From a virus: a stretch of 27,240 bases of DNA. This document shows, piece after piece, positions 21,848-27,240 of the stretch. Made by a program: the position numbers and the translations under genes. The notes below the pieces were generated by a model. It had not been told where the DNA came from. It worked only from the letters and a program-made list of their open reading frames with translations, and did not search any database. The stretch is taken from positions 1-27,240 of the IMG/VR virus record IMGVR_UViG_3300021961_007515. The stretch is one strand, 5' to 3'. Within the stretch, counting starts at the first letter, position 1. Every line of letters starts with the position of its first letter.

Positions 21848-22519
21848 TTACTTCATCATCTCAAATAGTTCTTTTTTCCACAGATCAGAAAATTCACATT
21901 CTCTATAGTTTTCAAACCAAGGGCCGCCTTCTGTATAGTGTATTAGTTTAGGCGTTTCATAATCGTCATAAACTCCAACTAGGTAATTCCAAGTATGATC
22001 CAATTTTCCGATTTCTTCGTCTTTCAACCAACTAAATCGGTGCATATACTTTCCAGTTGTTTCAAGATTATTGATTAAGTCAGTAGTTACAACCTTATTA
22101 CTAGGATGACCGCAGTTCCATAATACAACACTTGACCAATTCTTACGTGGATATACTGTTTGTTTTTGTCCATCCATTTTTACACCTTCTTGTACTTTGT
22201 AATCGTGATGGACACACATAACAGCATACTTGTCGTCTGCTTGATCAAAAAGTTCCTTGATGTCTGTTGTAAGGATCATATCACAGTCCATAAACAATGC
22301 CCAGCCCTCAAAATTTGTAAGTTCTGGTATAAGGAAACGTGTAAAAGTAAATTCTGTGCTTGCAAGTTTATCTACAGGTCTAGTGTACCATCCTGCATCT
22401 CTTAGTTCTTGCTGTTTTAGCGGTTGAACATCCGCATTTGGCTGTTTACTTATAATACTGTGTTTACATACCTGATATGCAATGTCTTCTCTTGTGTCGT
22501 ATCCTACAAATACTTTCAT
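21848..22519 (-). CDS. Glycosyltransferase, family 8-like
   Basis: 223 residues from the ATG at 22519, supported by a TTGGAGGA four or five bases upstream and an ATGA overlap with the previous gene; a longer frame to 22600 is unsupported. Seen: 'MKVFVGYDTREDIAYQVCKH' opening, 'STEFTFTRFLIPEL', the DxD motif 'WALFMDCDMILTTDIKELF' with D78-C-D80, 'VVLWNCGHPSNK' and 'PKLIHYTEGGPWFENY', the order found in GT8 enzymes that use UDP-sugars. It sits between two of the KpsC/S-like paralogues, so it may act on the same polymer. Confidence 0.83.
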   Translation of the reverse strand: MKVFVGYDTREDIAYQVCKHSIISKQPNADVQPLKQQELRDAGWYTRPVDKLASTEFTFTRFLIPELTNFEGWALFMDCDMILTTDIKELFDQADDKYAVMCVHHDYKVQEGVKMDGQKQTVYPRKNWSSVVLWNCGHPSNKVVTTDLINNLETTGKYMHRFSWLKDEEIGKLDHTWNYLVGVYDDYETPKLIHYTEGGPWFENYRECEFSDLWKKELFEMMK

Positions 22520-23322
22520 TTTTCCTCCAACATCCTTTTGGCTTTGCCTGTTTGTAACTCGCTTATATGGAATTGACCATACGCTAGGTGACAACCCCAT
22601 TCAAATAATTTATCTCTATCGGGATAGTATGGAGTTTCAATCTTTGATAGATCTTTTAAAGAAACTGGTGCCGCTGCTGTTTGAGGTGCTAATGCAAATA
22701 CTGGAATGCCATGAAATATAGACTCGACTGCTGCGTTGCTATTAAAAGTTACAAGTGCAAATACGTCATTGTCTAATGCATCTTGTAATGTATCTGTAGT
22801 TAATCTGTCTAATCTTAATTTATTTCTTTTTCTAACTTCAACAGGTCTGTCGGTATGTTTTTTAATTTCCGTAATTGTTTCTGCGACCCAATTGTCATAA
22901 TCAATACCATAAAATTTCATAGGTTTTTCATCAGGTGCAGCAATTAATATTTTTCTTCCGTCTTTCTTCCACGGATTAAATTTTTTTCTAAATGCTTCAA
23001 ATCTATCTGCAGGTCTTTTAATTATTTCGTCACCGTGCTGTAAATTATTTTTAACTATTCTATGCCAATATTTCCAACCGTTGGGATTGCTTTGAGTTCT
23101 CTCATTTCCAAAGTATCCTGTGTCCATGTAATAGAAATCTCTTTGATCTGCCCAGCACTTGAACATAAATTTTTTCTTCAGTATTCCTCTTAACGCTATG
23201 GGTTCGTCGGATTCATTATAGTCAAAAAGGTCAGGATCAACTGGATCTGATCCGCAACCCCGAGCAAACATATTCATATAAGGGTCGTCTTTTCCTTTAC
23301 TTAAAAAAATCCATTTGCTCAT
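22516..23322 (-). CDS. KpsC/KpsS-like protein, paralogue 5
   Basis: 268 residues. Shares all blocks with paralogue 4: 'PIALRGILKKKFMFKCW', 'RDFYYMDTGYFGNERTQSNP', 'KYWHRIVKNNLQHGDE', 'DYDNWVAETITEIKKHTDRP' then 'VEVRKRNKLRLDRL', 'FALVTFNSNAAVESIFHGIP' and 'WGCHLAYGQFHISELQTGKA'. Its stop overlaps the GT8-like start (ATGA), and its start overlaps the stop of the cytidylyltransferase-cupin gene upstream in the same way, so all three are cotranslated. The likeness of paralogues 4 and 5, placed on either side of the GT8 gene, suggests a tandem duplication followed by an insertion. Function unknown at substrate level. Confidence 0.72.
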   Translation of the reverse strand: MSKWIFLSKGKDDPYMNMFARGCGSDPVDPDLFDYNESDEPIALRGILKKKFMFKCWADQRDFYYMDTGYFGNERTQSNPNGWKYWHRIVKNNLQHGDEIIKRPADRFEAFRKKFNPWKKDGRKILIAAPDEKPMKFYGIDYDNWVAETITEIKKHTDRPVEVRKRNKLRLDRLTTDTLQDALDNDVFALVTFNSNAAVESIFHGIPVFALAPQTAAAPVSLKDLSKIETPYYPDRDKLFEWGCHLAYGQFHISELQTGKAKRMLEEK

Positions 23323-24080
23323 CTTCTTTCTATATCCTCTTCAACGCAGGCTTCGCCGTATTGAACTTCTAAAATGTGTGCTAGGTCAGTTCCCGGATTT
23401 GATGCTTTGTGCCAAGTTCCTACAGCAATATCGTAACCCTTTTTTAATGCCTTTAATGTTTGTTGTTCTTTTCTTTCTTCCCATTCAGTAACCATGCTAA
23501 CTGTTCCTTTTAGGACATACCACATTTCGCTGCGTTTAAAATGTCGTTGATCCGATAAACTCTTTCCTGGTTCGATTACTAATTCCTTGACTTTGAATCC
23601 ATTTTGTGGTTGATCATCTAACACTCTATACCAACCCCAATTGCGTATAGTTTTGGGTGATTTCCATTCTGTTAGGATCCAACTCGAACTGTTCTTTTTG
23701 TCCGCGCCGCCGACACTAAATTCAAATGATAAATTTTGATCTGTGTGCGACATTTCTGGAATATTAGTTGATGTTCTATCTCCGCCGTTGGCAAAGATAA
23801 TGTGTGCTTCTGGATATAACAGTCTAGCATTATTAATCGCTTCTAAGGCTGAACCATCAGTATCATCAAACAAAAAGACATTATCGACCATTTCTAAGTG
23901 TCTAATAATTTGTGTTCGTTCGGTGCTTGGCATGAATGCTTTGCCTTTTTTGCGTTCGAGCCATCCGTCCGAATTAATACCAACTAACAGTTTATCCCCT
24001 AGTTGTTTTGCTGCTTTTAAATACTCAATGTGACCTGAGTGTATAGGGTCAAACCCACCAGTAACTAACACTATTTTCAT
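23319..24080 (-). CDS. Cytidylyltransferase-cupin fusion (activated-sugar synthesis)
   Basis: 253 residues in two domains. Residues 1-130 are a nucleotidyltransferase of the HxGH class: TGGFDPIHSGHIEYLKAAK with H14 and H17, then 'GDKLLVGINSDGWLERKKGK' and 'FANGGDRTSTNIPE', like the C-terminal part of HldE or glycerol-phosphate cytidylyltransferases. Residues about 145-253 are a cupin like the C-terminus of type II mannose-6-phosphate isomerase/GMP: 'NWGWYRVLDD', 'VKELVIEPGKSLSDQRHFKR' with H180, 'SEMWYVLKGTVSM' and 'GTWHKASNPG'. It may make a CDP- or ADP-linked sugar. The start follows an exact TATAAATA by five bases (see the promoter entry), predicting a leaderless late mRNA; it is the first gene of the second island's minus-strand run. 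Confidence 0.83.
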   Translation of the reverse strand: MKIVLVTGGFDPIHSGHIEYLKAAKQLGDKLLVGINSDGWLERKKGKAFMPSTERTQIIRHLEMVDNVFLFDDTDGSALEAINNARLLYPEAHIIFANGGDRTSTNIPEMSHTDQNLSFEFSVGGADKKNSSSWILTEWKSPKTIRNWGWYRVLDDQPQNGFKVKELVIEPGKSLSDQRHFKRSEMWYVLKGTVSMVTEWEERKEQQTLKALKKGYDIAVGTWHKASNPGTDLAHILEVQYGEACVEEDIERR

Positions 24081-24085
24081 GCTAG

Positions 24086-24093
24086 TATTTATA
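24086..24093 (-). promoter_or_regulatory. Late promoter TATAAATA immediately before the island gene at 24080
   Basis: On the minus strand the exact T4 late octamer TATAAATA is followed by CTAGC and then the ATG whose first base is 24080. With T4 spacing, transcription would start on that A. It lies in one of the few true intergenic gaps (24081-24128), which strengthens the call. It would express the second glycan island late in infection. Confidence 0.65.
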
Positions 24094-24128
24094 TGGTCAG
24101 ATAATTATGAAAATATATTATGGATTAA

Positions 24129-24704
24129 TTAATAAACCCAAGAAACAAAAGAATATCTCGTTCCTTTGGTAATTGTGTCTACTCGATGGGGATATAAAAA
24201 TAAACTAGGAAATATTAACAGATCGCCTTTAGACAATGGTATCTTTGTATCTGTAAACATTACAAAATCACCGCCGTCGAAATCATCGTTGAGCAATCCT
24301 ACTACACTCAACGTTGGAATTCCTTTTATTTCCCCGTCAAAACAAGCATGAATATGGTCAATATGTTCAGTCATTAATGACGATTCATTATAGATATTAT
24401 ATTTTGGAACAGTAAATCCATTCCAACTCTTGTGCCAATCAAAATTATAATGATTGTAATAATCATTAACTCCGTTCCAGACAGCCTCCATTAACGCTTC
24501 TCTAGTTTTAATTGGAACCGCATCCGAACCTTGTATCTCATAACGCTCTTCTTCGCCGGGATTAACCTTTTGTTCGCCCTGATAGTTTAGAAAGGTTGCT
24601 TTTTTTGCATTAAGGTTAGGAATATCGTTAATAGTATCATTACAAATATCAGATGATACTCGATTTTGTAAAACCATTACATAATTGTCTAAATTTTTTT
24701 GCAT
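24129..24704 (-). CDS. 2OG-Fe(II) oxygenase (prolyl-4-hydroxylase-like)
   Basis: 191 residues with a complete metal-binding set: 'SSLMTEHIDHIHACFDG' at about 108-124 (H114-x-D116), 'VVGLLNDDFDGGDFVMF' at 134-150, 'KGDLLIFPSLFLYPHRVD' at 159-176 (H173), and 'KGTRYSFVSWVY' at the end with R183 as the 2-oxoglutarate ligand. This is the pattern of P4H-type oxygenases found in many T4-like marine phages. Substrate unknown; protein or nucleic-acid hydroxylation is possible. The ATG overlaps the previous stop as TAATG. A second, more divergent oxygenase lies at 6971-7501. Confidence 0.9.
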   Translation of the reverse strand: MQKNLDNYVMVLQNRVSSDICNDTINDIPNLNAKKATFLNYQGEQKVNPGEEERYEIQGSDAVPIKTREALMEAVWNGVNDYYNHYNFDWHKSWNGFTVPKYNIYNESSLMTEHIDHIHACFDGEIKGIPTLSVVGLLNDDFDGGDFVMFTDTKIPLSKGDLLIFPSLFLYPHRVDTITKGTRYSFVSWVY

Positions 24705-25489
24705 TACAACCTGTTCAATAATTTTTTTGTTGATTCAAGAAAAGACTTCATGTCTCTTCTAAATTCTTTGTGTGCAAGATAACTCCACGCTGTAGAAACA
24801 TACTTATCGTTATCATTTGCCTCTTCAACAATTAGGTCAACATCTAAATTTCTATTAATAGGAATTAATTGACAAAGCGGAGTTCCTGCTTTTATTAAAA
24901 TTTTATCATTGAGTTTATGCCAAAATAATTGAACATTAATTTCTATCTGCGTATTACAATCTATAATTCCGTGTGCGGCAGTAAAAATATTATGATCGGG
25001 ATACGGAACTGGCATTTGTAAGAAAACAATATCGCTGGTGCTTGATATTCTCCATCCGGTTTGTATTTTAACCAAACACTCTAATGTGTCTTCTCTAAAT
25101 GGTAAGAATTTTGATAACTGATCTGCTGAGTGAGATCCAACATAAACATCAGGAAGACCATACTGTCTTACATCTATTGGACAAGACCAATCGAAGGCTT
25201 TTTTATTTTCTATCTTCGTTTCAATTACAAAGTCAATAGGTGCTGTAATTATAAAACCTTTCTTAAACAGTTGCCCAATTCCAGGACATCTGCTAGTGCC
25301 ACCGAATAGGTATTCATCTGGTTGTGAATTATTTGCAGTCGTCTTGTAATCAATTGCAGATTTTTTAAACCATTCAAATGGATAGTCTTGTGATCTTACT
25401 ACAGGATGAGAAACTTCAACACCAGGAAGTAAATTTACAAATCTTGCTTTTGTCTTTTTCTTCCAAAACATGTTAAAGTGTTGCGTCAT
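24704..25489 (-). CDS. Conserved-looking hypothetical protein (261 aa), DUF6065-like in outline
   Basis: 261 residues with a basic start (MFWKKKTKARFVNLLPGVEV) and several beta-rich segments: 'CPGIGQLFKKGFIITAPIDF', 'FLQMPVPYPDHNIFTAAHGI' and 'INVQLFWHKLNDKILIKAGT' then 'PLCQLIPI'. The last part resembles DUF6065, a family of small beta proteins of unknown function often near oxygenases, but this is from memory. The first in-frame ATG (25489) overlaps the upstream gene; a second ATG at 25471 would remove most of the overlap. It is cotranslated with the oxygenase that follows (TAATG), so the two may act together. Confidence 0.68.
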   Translation of the reverse strand: MTQHFNMFWKKKTKARFVNLLPGVEVSHPVVRSQDYPFEWFKKSAIDYKTTANNSQPDEYLFGGTSRCPGIGQLFKKGFIITAPIDFVIETKIENKKAFDWSCPIDVRQYGLPDVYVGSHSADQLSKFLPFREDTLECLVKIQTGWRISSTSDIVFLQMPVPYPDHNIFTAAHGIIDCNTQIEINVQLFWHKLNDKILIKAGTPLCQLIPINRNLDVDLIVEEANDNDKYVSTAWSYLAHKEFRRDMKSFLESTKKLLNRL

Positions 25490-25928
25490 CTAATCCAGCA
25501 GTTCTTAGTTTTACAATGTTTGATAACTGCCATTGTTTAATGTCGAGACCCTTAATAATACCTAACCATTTATTACGTAGTAAGGCAAATTCATTAATAA
25601 TCTTTTCAAAATCAACAACGTCTGCTTCGCCGTCTACAAACTTCTCAGCATCTCTAGAACTTAATGAACGTTGATAATTTTCAACATATCTTCTAAAGTG
25701 AGATGCTCGTAAACGACGAAGTTCTATGTTAAGATATTCTAGGATCGCTTCAATTTCTTGAAGTTGGCTAAAACGAGTTTCAACAGTTGCTGGCATTGTT
25801 GCCGCAGCCATTTCAATTCTACCTCTGATGTTAGTTTCTTTCTTGGCTTCTATTAGTTCACCTTCGAAATACTTCACAGCATCAGGTATAGTTGAAATGT
25901 CCTTAGAAACTCTATCGTACCAATTCAT
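25473..25928 (-). CDS. Helical coiled-coil protein next to UvsX, possible recombination mediator
   Basis: 151 residues, almost entirely helical, with 'RFSQLQEIEAILEYLNIELR' and 'RLRASHFRRYVENYQRSLSS' and an acidic 'DAEKFVDGEADVVDFEKIIN' stretch. The C-terminal 'GIIKGLDIKQWQLSNIVKLR' followed by TAG resembles in outline the end of T4 UvsY ('...IKHIQDMRAFEAG'), the mediator that loads UvsX onto ssDNA. Size (137 residues in T4) and position two genes from UvsX fit, but sequence likeness is faint, and marine T4-like phages also carry a better recognised UvsY elsewhere. I therefore name it only as a candidate. It lies four bases from the acidic protein gene upstream. Confidence 0.7.
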   Translation of the reverse strand: MNWYDRVSKDISTIPDAVKYFEGELIEAKKETNIRGRIEMAAATMPATVETRFSQLQEIEAILEYLNIELRRLRASHFRRYVENYQRSLSSRDAEKFVDGEADVVDFEKIINEFALLRNKWLGIIKGLDIKQWQLSNIVKLRTAGLDDATL

Positions 25929-25932
25929 TTAA

Positions 25933-26154
25933 TTAATCGTCCCATTCGTCATTGTCACCGGGTTCTTCATCTATTGCGTACTCGATTGCTGTGTCAAGAT
26001 ATGTGTCGATACCCATCATGCCTTCGAGTGTTGATTCGGAAATTCCGTAATCAAGCAACGTGGTTATGTATTCCGATGCGGCCTCCTGCTTATCCTTGTC
26101 AGGAATGCGTTCGCCTAACACATTCCAAATATCAGCAAGTAGATCCTGATTCAT
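25933..26154 (-). CDS. Small acidic protein directly after UvsX
   Basis: 73 residues from the ATG at 26154, supported by GGAG nine bases upstream; an ATG at 26169 would overlap UvsX. The protein reads MNQDLLADIWNVLGERIPDK then 'YGISESTLEGMMGIDTYLDT' and ends in a strongly acidic tail (DEEPGDNDEWDD). I recall a similar small acidic protein downstream of UvsX in T4-like cyanophages. The acidic tail could mimic DNA or bind a basic partner, but function is unknown. It has a four-base gap to UvsX and a four-base gap to the next gene. Confidence 0.72.
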   Translation of the reverse strand: MNQDLLADIWNVLGERIPDKDKQEAASEYITTLLDYGISESTLEGMMGIDTYLDTAIEYAIDEEPGDNDEWDD

Positions 26155-26158
26155 ATTT

Positions 26159-27232
26159 TTACTCTCCATTGACAGATTCTGTTTCTACCTCCTTAACGGT
26201 TTCTTCTGCATCTGCAATGTCTGGCTTGTTGGCAATGTCATTAATAATCATGTCTAACTTTTCACCAACCCATGCCTTTCGGTAATCCAAATGCACTTCT
26301 CCGTTAAGGTCAGTGTATTTAAGTCGATTGCCGTCTTTCTTGAGTAAACCCTTCGCTTCGAAGAGATCAACCAATCCACTGTAAGGATCCATTCCTGTTT
26401 CGTACGGAATCTTAACTTGGACTGATTCAAATGGTTTTGCGTAACGTGTCTTCATAACCTTACAGGCTGCACGAATACCACGCACATCTGTTACCTTGTT
26501 ACCATCTTCATCTTCTTTTAGTTTCAATTTACGCATTGCTACTACAATAGATGAAGCATAGATAAATCCTTGTCCACCACTAATCTTGTCATCTGGATCA
26601 AACATATCCTGTGATGCATACGTGTGGTTAGTACATACCATACCTACGTTGTAACTACCAATCATGTTAACTGTATTACGCACGAGTGATGTCAGTGCCT
26701 TAGGCTTACGGCCCATGTCACCCTTCATATCACCCTTTTGGAATTGATCAACATCAGTTGGTGTTAGTAACATACCTAACGAGTCAATAACGAACAACAC
26801 CTTAGGTCGTTCTTCTTCCGCCATTTCTCTGTACTCTTTCATAAACTCACTAATAGTTTTTGCTACGTCGTCAATCATTGACATATTGAGTTTAAGTAGT
26901 TTTTCTTCTGATGTATCAACATTCAAAGCCTGCAACCACTTTTCATCAAGTGCATTCTCTGAGTCAACTAGTACTACAAAGATGCCTTGATCCTGTGCTG
27001 CCTTTACAATGTTTGCTGAACAAAAGTAAGATTTACCTGAACCGGATTCTCCAGCGAACACAGTAACCTTACCTAGCGGAACTCCCTTGTGGAAGTCACC
27101 ACTGATCAAATAGTTTAGAGCAAGGTTTCCAGTAGAAACCCAATCAGTAGGATCGTTAAATCCAATACCTAGTCCGTCAATGCTCTTTGTCAGACTTTTT
27201 CTAAATTTAGAAATATCAAATGCTTTTGCCAT
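26159..27232 (-). CDS. uvsX: UvsX RecA-like recombinase
   Basis: 357 residues, the size of a T4-type UvsX, which forms filaments on ssDNA and drives strand exchange for recombination-dependent replication and repair. Seen: 'STGNLALNYLISGDFHKGVP', Walker A GESGSGKS at 61-68, 'VVLVDSENALDEKW', Walker B 'VLFVIDSLGML', L1/L2-region 'KPKALTSLVRNTVNMIGSYN' and 'SQDMFDPDDKISGGQGFIYA', and an acidic C-terminal tail (EETVKEVETESVNGE). All motifs are intact. An AGGAC lies five bases before the ATG, and only eight bases remain to the window edge, so the promoter is outside. It heads the minus-strand block with the acidic protein, the coiled-coil protein and the second oxygenase. Confidence 0.96.
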   Translation of the reverse strand: MAKAFDISKFRKSLTKSIDGLGIGFNDPTDWVSTGNLALNYLISGDFHKGVPLGKVTVFAGESGSGKSYFCSANIVKAAQDQGIFVVLVDSENALDEKWLQALNVDTSEEKLLKLNMSMIDDVAKTISEFMKEYREMAEEERPKVLFVIDSLGMLLTPTDVDQFQKGDMKGDMGRKPKALTSLVRNTVNMIGSYNVGMVCTNHTYASQDMFDPDDKISGGQGFIYASSIVVAMRKLKLKEDEDGNKVTDVRGIRAACKVMKTRYAKPFESVQVKIPYETGMDPYSGLVDLFEAKGLLKKDGNRLKYTDLNGEVHLDYRKAWVGEKLDMIINDIANKPDIADAEETVKEVETESVNGE

Positions 27233-27240
27233 AATGTCCT

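Noticed and set aside
24107-24172. 21-residue plus-strand ORF opposite the end of the oxygenase gene
   Set aside because: No ribosome site or promoter and mostly overlapping the conserved C-terminus of the oxygenase; chance ORF in AT-rich DNA.
1-27240. tRNA genes, CRISPR arrays, insertion sequences, attachment sites, origin
   Set aside because: No cloverleaf-like segments, spaced direct repeats, transposase motifs or iteron clusters were seen in reading both strands.

Overview
The window looks like part of the genome of a T4-like marine myovirus. The support is a set of T4-type replication and recombination proteins that can be read directly: UvsX recombinase (26159-27232), UvsW helicase (14230-15681), gp61-type primase (2117-3145) and the N-terminus of a gp41-type DnaB helicase running off the left edge (1-292). 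The DNA is AT-rich. Genes are tightly packed, mostly joined by ATGA, TAATG or TAGTG overlaps, and nearly all lie on the minus strand. Several small conserved-looking proteins resemble, from memory, proteins of cyanophages and SAR11 (pelagi-)phages. Host assignment within that group is inference; no photosynthesis gene or other host marker is present here.

Layout, left to right. (1) 1-6978, replication and small-protein block: gp41 start, a carbamoyltransferase with a DUF2061-like membrane protein, a 30-residue ORF, primase, a probable virion structural protein, a plus-strand conserved protein (4090-4461), a small membrane protein, a 192-residue remnant or miniature of a C-family (DnaE) polymerase, and four or five small hypotheticals, one with a CxxC...HxC zinc-binding pattern. 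(2) 6971-14233, first glycan/methylation island: 2OG-Fe(II) oxygenase, GT25-like transferase, an RmlD-like reductase and a PseB/CapE-like UDP-sugar dehydratase, two class I methyltransferases of the 'Methyltransf_24' kind, a GT-A glycosyltransferase, a methyltransferase fused to a P-loop domain, a cupin, a conserved hypothetical and an FkbM methyltransferase. (3) 14230-16852: UvsW (TTG start) and a large uncharacterised protein. (4) 16884-24080, second glycan island: five related KpsC/KpsS-like proteins, a GT8-like transferase, a plus-strand pair (17781-19024) including a DxD glycosyltransferase, and a cytidylyltransferase-cupin fusion. (5) 24129-27232: a second 2OG oxygenase, two conserved hypotheticals, a small acidic protein and UvsX.

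How the parts may work together: the core genes provide recombination-dependent replication. The two islands look like a system for making activated (UDP- or CDP-linked) sugars, transferring them and decorating the glycan by methylation, hydroxylation and possibly carbamoylation. The target (virion protein, host envelope or modified DNA) cannot be told from the sequence.

The most unusual signals are the abridged DnaE-like protein that keeps the catalytic-aspartate motifs, the five-member paralogous family, two domain fusions, and promoters whose -10 elements sit about six bases upstream of the start codon, including a perfect TTGACA-17-TATAAT before the primase. These predict leaderless mRNAs. 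No stretch over 300 bases lacks a gene. I saw no tRNA, CRISPR, insertion sequence, or convincing terminator hairpin.
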